Shown piece by piece: positions 8,439-17,845 of a stretch of 35,638 nucleotides of DNA (the first letter of the stretch is position 1; every line of letters starts with the position of its first letter). The translations under genes were made by a program, and so were the position numbers. Source of the DNA: an uncultured Eubacterium sp. (GTDB lineage: Bacteria > Bacillota > Clostridia > Lachnospirales > Lachnospiraceae); contig CAPAOV010000027.1 of assembly GCA_948579355.1 (NCBI GenBank), forward strand, positions 1 through 35,638, written 5' to 3'. The notes below the pieces were generated by a model, which did no database searches, was not told where the DNA came from, and saw only the letters and a program-made list of their open reading frames with translations.

Positions 8439-9812
8439 TCAATCGCGTTCGCTCATCGGTACATATGACTTGTGCTTCGCAACTGCCTTATACGCCGGAC
8501 GAATGATTTTCCCTGCATTTACCAATTCCTCTAAACGGTGTGCGCTCCATCCGGCAATACGCCCCATCGCAAAAAGCGGCGTATACAATTCGTGCGGTAT
8601 ATCGAGCATACTGTAAACCAGTCCACTGTAAAAGTCTATATTGGCGCTGACTCCCTTATAGATATGCCGCTCGTTGGCAATCACCTTTGGCGCCAGTTTT
8701 TCCACTAAATTATAAAGCGCATATTCTTTCTGCATTCCCTTTTCATCTGCCAGTTTCTTAACAAAATGACGAAATGTCTTGGCACGCGGGTCTGATATGG
8801 AGTACACGGCATGCCCCATTCCATAAATCAGTCCGGCTTTGTCAAATGCCTGCTGATTCAAGAGGGCAACCAGATAGGATTCTACTTCCTGTTCATCTTC
8901 CCAGTCTTTGACCTTTTCTTTCATTTCCTCAAACATCTGCGACACTTTGCGATTCGCCCCTCCATGGCGCGGCCCCTTGAGTGAACCGAGCGCTGCCGAT
9001 ATCGCCGCATAGGTATCTGTACCGGAAGACGTCACTACATGGTCGGTAAAGGTAGAATTATTACCGCCGCCATGCTCAGCATGAAGAACTAAAGCGATAT
9101 CTAAAATTTTTGCTTCCAGCGGCGTAAACTCACTGTCCTGCCGCAGCATATGCAAAATATTTTCCGCCGTACTGTATTCCGGCTTTGGCGGGTGTAAAAA
9201 GAAACTGCTGCCCTCGTGAAAATAGCTTGCCGCCTGATAGCCGTATACGGCAAACATAGGAAAGAGCGCCACTAACTGCAGACACTGCCGCAATACATTT
9301 TCTGTCGTTGTATCATCAGCCCTGTCATCATATGAATACAGCGTCAAAACACTACGGCCCAGTGTATTCATCAAGTCCACGCTCGGCGCTTTCATAATGA
9401 TATCACGGACAAAACTGGTCGGCAGGCTCTGGCGATAAGTTGCCAGCATGTCTTTCAGTTCTTCCAGTTCCTTTTCATTGGGCAGTTTCCCAAATATAAG
9501 CAGGTAGACTACTTCTTCATAGCCAAACCGTTTCTCCGATAAAAATCCTCCCACAATTTCTTCAATATCAATTCCCTGATAATATAACTTACCATCACAG
9601 GGAACACTCACTCCATCTACAATAGTAGAAGACTGTATTTCCGATATTTCTGTAAGTCCAGTCAAGACTCCCCGCCCGTTGAGGTCACGGAGTCCCCGCT
9701 TCACTTCATAGCGTTCAAACAACGTAGAGTCAATTGTACTGCTTGCTTCGCACACCGATGCCATCTTATGTAACCAGTCATTTCTATAGCCGGCGTCTAG
9801 GTTATTGTTCAT
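8439..9812 (-). CDS. gltA: Citrate synthase
   Basis: Condenses acetyl-CoA with oxaloacetate; in an anaerobe this probably feeds 2-oxoglutarate and glutamate synthesis. The protein is 457 residues with an N-terminal extension of about 50 relative to minimal bacterial enzymes. Active-site blocks are HAEHGGGNNSTF (244-255), SLKGPRHGGANRKV (277-290) and GMGHAVYSISDPRAK (331-345), giving the expected catalytic histidine H334 and aspartate D341. It lies 27 bp downstream of argF with no terminator between, so both are probably on one transcript, linking carbon skeleton supply to arginine synthesis. The reductive or oxidative direction cannot be told. Confidence 0.95.
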   Translation of the reverse strand: MNNNLDAGYRNDWLHKMASVCEASSTIDSTLFERYEVKRGLRDLNGRGVLTGLTEISEIQSSTIVDGVSVPCDGKLYYQGIDIEEIVGGFLSEKRFGYEEVVYLLIFGKLPNEKELEELKDMLATYRQSLPTSFVRDIIMKAPSVDLMNTLGRSVLTLYSYDDRADDTTTENVLRQCLQLVALFPMFAVYGYQAASYFHEGSSFFLHPPKPEYSTAENILHMLRQDSEFTPLEAKILDIALVLHAEHGGGNNSTFTDHVVTSSGTDTYAAISAALGSLKGPRHGGANRKVSQMFEEMKEKVKDWEDEQEVESYLVALLNQQAFDKAGLIYGMGHAVYSISDPRAKTFRHFVKKLADEKGMQKEYALYNLVEKLAPKVIANERHIYKGVSANIDFYSGLVYSMLDIPHELYTPLFAMGRIAGWSAHRLEELVNAGKIIRPAYKAVAKHKSYVPMSERD

Positions 9813-9839
9813 ATTGGCTCCTTTCTATATCCTGATTCT

Positions 9840-10829
9840 CTAACGAGGAAGCGTAGCGTACATAACTGCCTTGATAGTATGCATACGGTTCTCCGCCTCA
9901 CGGAATACCACGTCGGCATACTTTTCAAAAATCTCATCCGTCACTTCCATTTCCTTTAATCCATATTTCTCATAAATCTGCTTTCCGATTGTCGTCTCCA
10001 AATCATGAAAAGCAGGCAGGCAATGCATAAGTACTGCCGTATCTTTTGCATTTGCCATCGCCTGATGATTAATCTGATATGGGTGGAGAGCCTTTATGCG
10101 CTCTTCCCAAACTTCATCGGGTTCCCCCATTGATACCCATACATCCGTATAGAGAACATCTGCATTTTTTGTTCCCTCTGACACATCTTCTGTTAGCGTA
10201 ATCGTTCCACCGCTTTCTTTTGCATACTGCTGACATTGTTTCACCAATTCTTCATTCGGGAAGTATTCCTTAGGAGCACAGGCAACAAAATGCATTCCCA
10301 TCTTGCTGCAGGCAATCATCAGGGAATTTCCCATATTGTAACGGGCATCCCCCATATAAGTCAGCGTAATTCCTTTTAATTTACCAAATTGCTCCTCTAT
10401 TGTAAGCAGGTCGGCTAACATCTGTGTCGGATGGTACTCGTTTGTCAAACCATTCCAAACGGGTACTCCTGCATATTTCGCTAAATTTTCTACGATTTCC
10501 TGACCGTATCCACGATATTCAATGCCGTCAAACATCCTGCCCAGCACGCGGGCAGTATCGGCAATACTTTCCTTTTTTCCTATTTGGGAACCGGAGGGGT
10601 CAAGATAGGTCACACCCATCCCGAGGTCATGCGCTGCCACTTCAAAGGAACAGCGGGTACGGGTACTGGTCTTTTCAAAGATAAGGGCGATATTTTTCCC
10701 CTCTAAAGGCTTCTCTACCACTCCTTTTTTCTTTTTCTCTTTCAATTCTTTGGATATATCAAGAAAATAGCGTATCTCTTCCGGAGTAAAATCCTTTAAT
10801 GTCAGAAAATTTCTCCCTTGTAAATTCAT
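9840..10829 (-). CDS. argF: Ornithine carbamoyltransferase
   Basis: Makes citrulline from ornithine and carbamoyl phosphate in arginine biosynthesis, 329 residues. Carbamoyl-phosphate residues are in STRTR (55-59) and HPTQ (133-136). The ornithine-binding SMG loop is at 233-235 and HCLP (269-272) carries the catalytic cysteine. The anabolic role is inferred from the presence of argH elsewhere in the window and the absence of arcA/arcC neighbours. The gene lies 25 bp after the SPFH gene on the same strand. No ARG box was confidently recognised. Confidence 0.95.
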   Translation of the reverse strand: MNLQGRNFLTLKDFTPEEIRYFLDISKELKEKKKKGVVEKPLEGKNIALIFEKTSTRTRCSFEVAAHDLGMGVTYLDPSGSQIGKKESIADTARVLGRMFDGIEYRGYGQEIVENLAKYAGVPVWNGLTNEYHPTQMLADLLTIEEQFGKLKGITLTYMGDARYNMGNSLMIACSKMGMHFVACAPKEYFPNEELVKQCQQYAKESGGTITLTEDVSEGTKNADVLYTDVWVSMGEPDEVWEERIKALHPYQINHQAMANAKDTAVLMHCLPAFHDLETTIGKQIYEKYGLKEMEVTDEIFEKYADVVFREAENRMHTIKAVMYATLPR

Positions 10830-10854
10830 GTTTCTTCCCCTCTCTTACTTATCC

Positions 10855-11796
10855 TTATTTCGCTACGGTTTCCACAACCGATTTTGCCAAACCGGCAATT
10901 CCCTGTATTTCAGATGGAATAATAATTTTGGTCGCCTGACCGTCCGCCGCCTTTTCAAAAGCTTCCAGACTCTTTAATGTCAGAACTTTTTCCGTCGGCG
11001 CCGCCTCGTTGAGATAACGAAGTCCCTCTGCCGTCGCTTTCTGCACAGCTTCAATTGCCTGTGCTTTACCTTCTGCTTCGCGAATCATAGCCTCTTTCTT
11101 CGCCTCTGCCCTTAAAATTGCCGCCTCTTTTTCGGCTTCCGCTTCCAGAATCGCAGATTCTTTCTTACCCTCGGCAACAAGAACGGTCGATTTTTTCTCT
11201 CCCTCTGCGCGCAAAATTGATTCGCGCCTCTCGCGCTCCGCTTTCATCTGCTTCTCCATGGAATCCTGAATCTCACGCGGCGGAATGATGTTTTTCAACT
11301 CAACACGGTTTACTTTTATGCCCCAAGGGTCTGTTGCAATATCCAGATTGGAACGCATATGCGTATTAATCGTTTCACGGGACGTCAGTGTCTGGTCTAA
11401 TTCCAAATCACCGATAATGTTACGGAGTGTCGTCGCTGTCAGGTTCTCAATCGCCATAATCGGATTTTCCACACCGTAGGTAAACAGTTTCGGGTCCGTA
11501 ATCTGGAAAAAGACTACGGTATCAATCTGCATCGTAACATTGTCCTTTGTAATAACAGGCTGCGGAGGAAAATCCATCACCTGCTCCTTTAAGCGAACCT
11601 TGCGCGCTACTTTATCAATAATCGGCACTTTAAAATGCAGCCCCACCGACCAAGTAGCCTGATAACCGCCCAGCCGCTCCACGATATAGGCATGCGCCTG
11701 CGGTACAATCTTTATGCAGGATGCCAGCACACACAATAAAATTATTATAATAATAATTACAATAATCGGCGTAATACTAATACTTACTTCTTTCAT
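10855..11796 (-). CDS. SPFH/band 7 (stomatin, QmcA-like) membrane protein
   Basis: Membrane-anchored scaffold protein of the stomatin/prohibitin class, 313 residues. It has an N-terminal hydrophobic helix (about 8-30, very rich in isoleucine), a band 7 domain (about 30-190, with VVERLG-type start IVERLGGYQATWSVGLHFKVP), and a long charged coiled coil (about 190-265) built from repeats such as EGEKKSAILEAEAEKEA. A short C-terminal hydrophobic tail follows. It lies 82 bp downstream of an NfeD-family gene, the standard partner of bacterial SPFH proteins. The pair is thought to organise membrane microdomains or quality control (family knowledge); no specific substrate is implied. Confidence 0.92.
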   Translation of the reverse strand: MKEVSISITPIIVIIIIIILLCVLASCIKIVPQAHAYIVERLGGYQATWSVGLHFKVPIIDKVARKVRLKEQVMDFPPQPVITKDNVTMQIDTVVFFQITDPKLFTYGVENPIMAIENLTATTLRNIIGDLELDQTLTSRETINTHMRSNLDIATDPWGIKVNRVELKNIIPPREIQDSMEKQMKAERERRESILRAEGEKKSTVLVAEGKKESAILEAEAEKEAAILRAEAKKEAMIREAEGKAQAIEAVQKATAEGLRYLNEAAPTEKVLTLKSLEAFEKAADGQATKIIIPSEIQGIAGLAKSVVETVAK

Positions 11797-11878
11797 ACTC
11801 TGTTCCCTCCATTCTGCGTCACATAAGAACGCGGTACATTATTGTCAGCTCCATGGAAGTATTTTTGTCATCAACACA

Positions 11879-12319
11879 TTACTCTGCCGCACTTCTGACA
11901 ATCAGTTTTACTCCGGATACAGACTCCACCGTAACCATTTCTCCAATCGGAATTTCCGTTCCGTCTACGCTTCGCGCCATCCATTCCACGCCGCGGAAAC
12001 GAACTTTTCCCTGTTCCTTTTGGTTTTTAATGTTTTCGATTACTTCGGCCTGTTCTCCAACCACTTCCTCAATATTAGTCTTTGTCCTGTTTTTATCAAT
12101 ACATTTCATTGCAAAAGGACGTACCAGCACCATAATAATAACAGAAACACATGTAAACAATACAAATTGTATCCATAACGGCGCACCAAGTCCCGCAGCA
12201 ATCGCCGCCGATACCGCGCCAAGACTAAACCATATCGTCGTTAAACCCAAAGTAAATATCTCAATGATAAGCATAACAGCTACAATAACAAGCCATAAAA
12301 TTGTCATCATAGTATTCAC
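11879..12319 (-). CDS. NfeD-like membrane protein
   Basis: Short NfeD family protein, 146 residues, of the type without the serine protease domain. Two or three transmembrane helices occupy about 4-70 (ILWLVIVAVMLIIEIFTLGL, GAVSAAIAAGLG, FVLFTCVSVIIMVLV). A C-terminal OB-fold domain of about 60 residues follows (GEQAEVIENIKN...GKVRFRGVEWMARS...GEMVTVESVSGVKLIV). It is the first gene after a near-consensus promoter and is followed by the SPFH gene. GAGGAAG precedes the start; two further ATGs within the first five codons leave a small uncertainty. Confidence 0.92.
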   Translation of the reverse strand: MNTMMTILWLVIVAVMLIIEIFTLGLTTIWFSLGAVSAAIAAGLGAPLWIQFVLFTCVSVIIMVLVRPFAMKCIDKNRTKTNIEEVVGEQAEVIENIKNQKEQGKVRFRGVEWMARSVDGTEIPIGEMVTVESVSGVKLIVRSAAE

Positions 12320-12355
12320 TTCCTCTCTCTATCAGTTTATTCTTCGTTTCCTTTT

Positions 12356-12384
12356 ATCATACTAGAAAAACCTCCGTTTGTCAA
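12356..12384 (-). promoter_or_regulatory. Strong promoter of the nfeD-SPFH operon
   Basis: Perfect TTGACA (12379-12384), 17-bp spacer, TATGAT (12356-12361) on the minus strand, about 37 bp before the nfeD start. It begins directly behind the T-tract of the trmH terminator. It is the best-looking promoter for the colinear genes down to dusB. Confidence 0.85.
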
Positions 12385-12420
12385 AAAAAGAGCACAAATT
12401 CCTGTTTCTTGCGTCTGTGC
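12384..12420 (-). terminator. Terminator after the SpoU methyltransferase gene
   Basis: On the minus strand GCACAG pairs with TTGTGC (one G-U pair) around a 17-nt loop (12392-12420) and is followed by TCTTTTTTT. The stem is short, but position and T-tract fit an intrinsic terminator. Its T-tract runs into the next promoter's -35 box. Confidence 0.55.
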
Positions 12421-12423
12421 CGC

Positions 12424-13245
12424 CTATCTGTCCGGAGCTTTCCGATGTACCTCGTAGGCAAACAGCGCCGCCGATATTGCCGCATTGAGTGACTCTAACC
12501 GGCCCTCCATGGGAATCTTTACCTTTACATCCGCCAATGCCGATAGTTCGGCGCTTAAACCATTGGCTTCGTTTCCGATTAATATTCCCAGTCTGCCTTG
12601 ATAATCCGGCTCGCAATACGCTTTTTCCCCCTGCAGATGAGCCGCATAAAAAGTGAAGCCCCGTTCTTTCAAGGCAGCCACTTCAAAGATAATATCCCCG
12701 CAAAAATAATAGGGAACACGGAACAGGGAACCCATCGTAGCGCGCACGACTTTGGGATTGAACAAATCGACACATCCCTTTCCCAAAACAATTCCGGATA
12801 TTCCCGCCCCCTCTGCCGTCCGCAGAATCGTTCCCATATTGCCGGGGTCCTGAATATTTTCCAGCACAAGGAGCTTGGCCTGTTCATATATCCCTCCCGC
12901 CTGCGCCTGTACGATTTTTTCCCTGTCGTATCGGGGCATTCGCACCACCGCCAGTATTCCCTGCGGGGCTACGGTATCGGAAAGCTGGCGGAACACCGAA
13001 TCTGCGGCAAAGGCAACCGGAATATCTTTAGGAATTGCCTGACAGCCCGCCTCGCACAGGCGGCTTTCATAGCTCTCTCTCTCCTGTTCCCGAACAAACA
13101 GATTAGCCACCAAACCATGCGAAAGCGCCTCGCTCACCATCTTCCATCCCTCCACGACAAACAGCCCCTCCTGCCGTCTCGCATGAATTTGTTTTTTTAA
13201 TTTATTTATCTTTTTCATCTGTGTATTCGCCATTGAGGTAATCAT
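12424..13245 (-). CDS. SpoU/TrmH-family RNA 2'-O-methyltransferase
   Basis: S-adenosylmethionine-dependent methyltransferase with the SPOUT trefoil knot, 273 residues, likely acting on rRNA or tRNA ribose. An N-terminal substrate-binding domain (about 1-100, MKKINKLKKQIHARRQEGLFVVEG) precedes the catalytic domain with motif 1 LENIQDPGNMGTILRTAEGAG, motif 2 ILIGNEANGLS and motif 3 KIPMEGRLESLNAAISAALFAYE. Its ATG overlaps the KtrA stop codon (TAATG) and has GGGAGGTT about 7 nt upstream. It is the last gene of the long rho-side operon before a terminator. The exact RNA target is unknown. Confidence 0.93.
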   Translation of the reverse strand: MITSMANTQMKKINKLKKQIHARRQEGLFVVEGWKMVSEALSHGLVANLFVREQERESYESRLCEAGCQAIPKDIPVAFAADSVFRQLSDTVAPQGILAVVRMPRYDREKIVQAQAGGIYEQAKLLVLENIQDPGNMGTILRTAEGAGISGIVLGKGCVDLFNPKVVRATMGSLFRVPYYFCGDIIFEVAALKERGFTFYAAHLQGEKAYCEPDYQGRLGILIGNEANGLSAELSALADVKVKIPMEGRLESLNAAISAALFAYEVHRKAPDR

Positions 13246-13901
13246 TACTTAACCTCCCGCAAATCCTGAATATCTGTATTATGGCCTAAAATAATCAGCA
13301 CATCCTGTCCTGTCAGCGTGTGATTGGCCGGCGGGTTGATATTGATTTCGTCCACTCCGCGAATCCCGATTACGCTGACGCCATAGCGGGAACGGATATT
13401 TGCTTCCCGCAACGTCTTGCCAACCCAGCTTTTGGGAACGGAAATGTCGACAATACTGTATTCTTCCGACAGCTCAAGCGCCTCAAAATAATTGCCGTTC
13501 ATTATCTCGTTTCCGATTCGGATTCCCATTTCCCTATCGGGGAAAATGACCTTATCCGCCCCCACTTTAGCAAGGATACGACCCTCGATATCGGTTGAAG
13601 CTTTCACCATAATAAAAGGCACGCCCATCTCCTTTAGCTGCATTGTAATCAATACGCTTGTCTGTAAATTATGACCGATTCCCACAATCGCCCCATCGTA
13701 GTTGCGAATCCCCAACTGTCTCATAGCTTCCGGATTGGTCGCATCCGCACAAACGGAATGAGTCACGTCATTGGCAATTGTCTCCAACTGCTTGTCATCC
13801 TTATCAACAACCATAACGGTAGCTCCGGAATTCGCCAGCGTTTTAGCGACATTGGTGCCAAATTCACCGACTCCGAAAATTACAAACTCTCTTCTAATCA
13901 A
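13245..13901 (-). CDS. ktrA: Potassium uptake regulator with RCK domains (KtrA/TrkA type)
   Basis: Cytoplasmic gating subunit of a Ktr-type potassium channel-transporter, 218 residues, the length of single-RCK KtrA rather than tandem TrkA. The Rossmann RCK_N domain starts with VIFGVGEFGTNVAKTLA and an acidic strand end VVDKDD, as expected for nucleotide binding. The RCK_C domain (about 135-215) contains SWVGKTLREANIRSRYGVSVIGI and ends in LIILGHNTDIQDL; in Firmicutes this domain can bind c-di-AMP (family knowledge). It follows the KtrB-like gene by 39 bp and overlaps the methyltransferase start by one base. Confidence 0.93.
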   Translation of the reverse strand: MIRREFVIFGVGEFGTNVAKTLANSGATVMVVDKDDKQLETIANDVTHSVCADATNPEAMRQLGIRNYDGAIVGIGHNLQTSVLITMQLKEMGVPFIMVKASTDIEGRILAKVGADKVIFPDREMGIRIGNEIMNGNYFEALELSEEYSIVDISVPKSWVGKTLREANIRSRYGVSVIGIRGVDEININPPANHTLTGQDVLIILGHNTDIQDLREVK

Positions 13902-13940
13902 TAAAAATCCCTCCTAAAACCATTTGTAGCGTATTAAGAA

Positions 13941-15311
13941 TCATCCCACACCAACCTTTTCCTCCGGATATGTTTTCAGATTCACAAAACGTCTGGAATT
14001 GAAAAATAAGGCCAGAGAAATCGGGCCGATACGGCCGATATACATCGTCACTATTATTATTATCCGGCCTGCCACCGTCAGCTCTGTCGTAAAATCACGC
14101 GTCAGGCCAACCGTTGCTATTGCCGATATTACTTCAAACAGGCAGTCAATAAAATCCCCCGGCTGCACGATTGCCAGCGCGATAACTGCCAACAGCATAA
14201 CGCCAAAACTTACCATAAAGATAGACAGTGCACGGCGAACCAGATTTCCATTTATCTTGCGGCCAAACATCTCCGTATCATTCCGCCCTTTGATAATACT
14301 AATTACCGTCAGTACCAGTATGGCAACCGTCGTCGTCTTAACGCCTCCTGCAGTTCCTGACGGCGAGCCGCCGATAAACATGAGCAGACAGCAAATCATC
14401 GCCGTCGCCTTGCGCAGCCCCGCCTGCGATATCGTGAGAAATCCGGCAGTTCTTGTCGTCACGGATTGAAACAGAGCCGCCTGTATTTTCTGCCACCACG
14501 GCAGATTGCCTAATGTTTCGGGATTGTTGTATTCCAGTAAGAAAATCAATAGCGCCCCGCCTGCAATCAGAGACAGTGTCATAAACAGAACCATTTTCGT
14601 ATGGAGCGGAAGATGATGCGCTCCCGTAAACAGCGTGCGGCGCTTTCTCCGGCGCCGGCAGAACATATCCAGCACACTCCACCACACGGGGAAACCGATA
14701 CCGCCGAGTATAATCAGAAGCATCGTCGTTATATTAACAATAGGATTGGCCACATAGGGCGCCAGACTGTCCGGCCCGAGTACGTCCATTCCGGCATTAC
14801 AAAACGCAGATATGGCATTAAAGACCGATTTCCAAATCCCAATCCAGCCAAATTCGGGAATAAACACCGTCATATAAAGAAGAGCCCCCACACCCTCTAC
14901 GATGAGAGTTCCTTTGAGAATCTTTTTTATCAGAATAACCATTCCCTGTATCGTATCCAGATTGTAGGCGTCCTGAATGAGAAGCCGCTGCTTTAGGCCA
15001 ATTCTTTTGCCGAGCGCCATCAAAAAAAGCATCGTAAACGTAATGACGCCAAGCCCTCCTACCTGCGCCAACAACGCTATGACAATCTGCCCGAATACAG
15101 ACCAGTGGGCATACGTCGGAACGGTTACAAGCCCCGTCACGCAAACGGAAGTAGTCGCCGTAAAAAGCGAATCAATGAAATTCGTCATCTCGCCCGACGC
15201 CGCGGAAACAGGCAACATTAAAAGCAGGGTTCCGAATACAATCGTCCCCAGAAAACCAAGCGCAATAATGCGTGTCGTTGTAAATTCTTTTTTCCTGCGA
15301 TGACGCCTCAT
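13941..15311 (-). CDS. ktrB: Potassium transporter membrane subunit (KtrB/TrkH type)
   Basis: Integral membrane potassium channel-like subunit, 456 residues with about eight to ten transmembrane helices and four pore loops. The filter-like segments are TATTSVCVTGLVTVPT, AISAFCNAGMDVLG, SVTTRTAGFLTI and AISAIATVGLTRDFT (approximate repeats), each with the conserved central glycine. Length and the adjacent single-RCK subunit favour KtrB over TrkH. The start codon overlaps the stop codon of the diguanylate cyclase gene (ATGA), indicating translational coupling. Confidence 0.93.
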   Translation of the reverse strand: MRRHRRKKEFTTTRIIALGFLGTIVFGTLLLMLPVSAASGEMTNFIDSLFTATTSVCVTGLVTVPTYAHWSVFGQIVIALLAQVGGLGVITFTMLFLMALGKRIGLKQRLLIQDAYNLDTIQGMVILIKKILKGTLIVEGVGALLYMTVFIPEFGWIGIWKSVFNAISAFCNAGMDVLGPDSLAPYVANPIVNITTMLLIILGGIGFPVWWSVLDMFCRRRRKRRTLFTGAHHLPLHTKMVLFMTLSLIAGGALLIFLLEYNNPETLGNLPWWQKIQAALFQSVTTRTAGFLTISQAGLRKATAMICCLLMFIGGSPSGTAGGVKTTTVAILVLTVISIIKGRNDTEMFGRKINGNLVRRALSIFMVSFGVMLLAVIALAIVQPGDFIDCLFEVISAIATVGLTRDFTTELTVAGRIIIIVTMYIGRIGPISLALFFNSRRFVNLKTYPEEKVGVG

Positions 15312-16459
15312 CGTATCTGCTCATCCCTTTCTCTGCCAAAATGCTGCATGACATATTTGCCGCGTCCATGAGTTTTTGCCTGATATATCGTATCGTCTGC
15401 CATCTGATATATTTCATCAAAATGAACCGGCTCATCCCCGATGATTACCGCCCCAATACTAATTGTCATATTAATGTTGCCATATCGGTTCGACATCTCC
15501 CTTGCTTCCTGCTGTACACGGAAACACTGGTTTGTCAGCCACTCTTCGTCCTCCATGCTGCGCACATAAACCATAAACTCGTCGCCGCCGACCCGCCCGA
15601 TAATATCTGACCCCCGAAACGTATGAATGAGAAAATCCGCAATATTTTCTAAAAAAGAATCTACGGTCTTCGCTCCGAAACCATCGTTCATTCTCTTTAA
15701 ATTATCCACATCCAGAATAAGAAGAGCCGATTGGGAATGCTGCTCTCTCGCTTTCAATACTTCGCGAACGGAATTTTCAAAGGAAAATTTATTGAGAATG
15801 CCCGTCACCGGGTCGACCATACTTCTGCGCATATACTCACGCTTTGCATTATTGTCTTTAATGCGGAGCTGTACTATCGTCAGAGCCATCAGATAACCGA
15901 AAAACAGTCCGATAACGGATGAAAAAATATCACTCTCCGCCATGCGGGGCGTCTTAAAATGCAGCAGCGCCATCACATATACGATTTCCGTTCCCGCAAG
16001 CAGGGGAACAAGAATGCGAAACCGGAAGACAAAGATGGCGGGAACCATAATAAAAATCAACGGCATAAAATTGGCCGGCACGTCTCTCGCCATGTATACA
16101 TCTATAATCATTACCAAAAAGGCGGTAACTACCACAAATATAACACAGGCAGTACTTACGACATGTACGCTTATATCCGGCTTTTTGGCATAAAAAACAG
16201 AAAAAAGGGAAAAACCGCAAATGACCGGAATAAACAGAAAATAGGGAACAGAAATACACCATCCCGTAATTATCAAAGGCGTTATTATAAACGAGAAAAA
16301 TAAAAACGGGATTAAAAATATGTTAATTTTCTTCAGTAAACGCAAATTTAATCTTGCATTTTCATCTTTGGCGTCTTCGAAATACTGCCGCCTTTCCTGA
16401 TTGAATTGACGAAATATCTCTTCTGCTTTTCTCAAATTTATCAGCATATTATTCCTCAT
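15308..16459 (-). CDS. Membrane-bound diguanylate cyclase (GGDEF)
   Basis: Predicted to make cyclic di-GMP from two GTP, 383 residues. The N-terminal half carries about six transmembrane helices between 42 and 198, in an unrecognised sensor arrangement. The GGDEF domain occupies about 212-378, with DPVTGILNKFSFE at its start, the intact active motif GGDEF at 291-295 and the inhibitory I-site RGSD at 282-285, exactly five residues before it. Activity and product feedback are therefore both plausible. It overlaps the MATE gene upstream and the potassium transporter gene downstream, each by ATGA. An alternative start at the fifth codon (M5) is possible. Confidence 0.93.
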   Translation of the reverse strand: MRNNMLINLRKAEEIFRQFNQERRQYFEDAKDENARLNLRLLKKINIFLIPFLFFSFIITPLIITGWCISVPYFLFIPVICGFSLFSVFYAKKPDISVHVVSTACVIFVVVTAFLVMIIDVYMARDVPANFMPLIFIMVPAIFVFRFRILVPLLAGTEIVYVMALLHFKTPRMAESDIFSSVIGLFFGYLMALTIVQLRIKDNNAKREYMRRSMVDPVTGILNKFSFENSVREVLKAREQHSQSALLILDVDNLKRMNDGFGAKTVDSFLENIADFLIHTFRGSDIIGRVGGDEFMVYVRSMEDEEWLTNQCFRVQQEAREMSNRYGNINMTISIGAVIIGDEPVHFDEIYQMADDTIYQAKTHGRGKYVMQHFGRERDEQIR

Positions 16460-17826
16460 TTCTGCGCAAAATATTTCCGGTACGAGACAATCATCAGCAG
16501 GATGGACAGGGCAACGGCAAAATAATCCGTAACCGGCTGTGCCAAAACCAACGTCTGTGCCGTATGAAATAACTGATGGAAGAGAAACAGCACCGGAATA
16601 AAAAGAAGTCCCTGCCGGCTGATAGATAAAATAAGAGACGGTATCGCTGCTCCCATCGACTGGATTGCATTAATCATAACAAACAAAACACCCAAAACTG
16701 GCCCCGAAAGAATAAACATACGGGCAAACTGCATACCGTAACCAAAAGCCTCCTCATCCGTCAGAAAGGCGTTTACCATCGGGCCTGCTCCGGCATAGCA
16801 AATCACCGTCATCACTACGCTGAGCGAGACTGCCAATATGAGTGAAAAACGCAGCACACCGAAAAACCGTTTTTTATTGCCGGCCCCGAAATTGTATCCG
16901 AGAAGCGGCTGAATACCGGTTCCCACTCCAATTAACAGCATAACGGCAACCATATTGACTTTCATTGCCACGCCTAACCCGGCAACTGCCAATTTGCCAT
17001 AACCGGACATCAGATTATTTATAATAACGTTGGATGTACTCATCAAAATACTATTCAGGGACGCCGGAATACCGATTGCCATAACTCCTCTGGCGATTCC
17101 GCCCCGTATACGGTAATATTGGGGATTGACGGAAAGCATTGATTTCCCTGACAGATAATGCCACAGATAGAACAAAGCGCTCAATATATTACCAATCACC
17201 GTTGCCACTGCCGCGCCGGCTACGTTCCAGCCAAATCCCAAAATCATAATCGGGTCAAGAATGATATTGGCGACATTACCTAAAATCATTCCCATCATCG
17301 CCTTATTCGCTTTTCCCTCTGCGCGCAAAATATTACTAAACGAATTGCTTACGATTAGAAATGGTACGCCGATTGCCACAATCCGCAAATATTCTTTTAC
17401 ATAACCTACAGTCTCGGCTCCTACCTTTTCCGGTCTTGCACCAATCATTACACTGACAGGGCCCACGGCAAACAAAATAATCAGCATACCAATCACACCG
17501 ATGACCGCTCCCGTCCAAAAACAGAACGAACAGGTATATTTGGCGTCTTTTTCCCTCCCCTGCCCGAGCAGACGGGAAATCAGGGAAGTACCACCGATAC
17601 CAAAAAGCATACCCACAGCCATAAAAAACAGGAATGCCGGCGTCGCCAGTGAAACCGCTGCCACCATGGCGTCATTATTCGTCTGTCCGATAAAAAACGT
17701 ATCTGCCAGATTGTATACCAATACCATCAGCATACTAATAACTGAGGGAACGATATTGACAAATACCGCTTTGGGAATAGGCGCATTTTCAAATATCTCT
17801 ACTGTTTTTTCACTATTCTTACTCAT
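16456..17826 (-). CDS. MATE family efflux transporter
   Basis: Cation-coupled multidrug exporter of the MatE family, 456 residues, about twelve transmembrane helices in two related halves. Typical first-half features are PSVISMLMVLVYNLADTFFIGQ and GTSLISRLLGQGREKDA; the second half contains GIQPLLGYNFGAGN. A longer reading starts at 17889 inside prfA, but its extra 21 residues (MPLIRRRNWQ...) merely read prfA codons in another frame. The chosen ATG has GGAGG 13 nt upstream, somewhat far but the best available. Substrate unknown. Confidence 0.92.
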   Translation of the reverse strand: MSKNSEKTVEIFENAPIPKAVFVNIVPSVISMLMVLVYNLADTFFIGQTNNDAMVAAVSLATPAFLFFMAVGMLFGIGGTSLISRLLGQGREKDAKYTCSFCFWTGAVIGVIGMLIILFAVGPVSVMIGARPEKVGAETVGYVKEYLRIVAIGVPFLIVSNSFSNILRAEGKANKAMMGMILGNVANIILDPIMILGFGWNVAGAAVATVIGNILSALFYLWHYLSGKSMLSVNPQYYRIRGGIARGVMAIGIPASLNSILMSTSNVIINNLMSGYGKLAVAGLGVAMKVNMVAVMLLIGVGTGIQPLLGYNFGAGNKKRFFGVLRFSLILAVSLSVVMTVICYAGAGPMVNAFLTDEEAFGYGMQFARMFILSGPVLGVLFVMINAIQSMGAAIPSLILSISRQGLLFIPVLFLFHQLFHTAQTLVLAQPVTDYFAVALSILLMIVSYRKYFAQK

Positions 17827-17845
17827 CTTATTCTTGTATCCTCCA

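Noticed and set aside
8416..8450. Possible promoter with TATAAT before the small gene upstream of coaX
   Set aside because: The -10 box is good, but at 17 bp spacing the -35 region (TACCGA) is poor and lies within the citrate synthase gene; not enough support.
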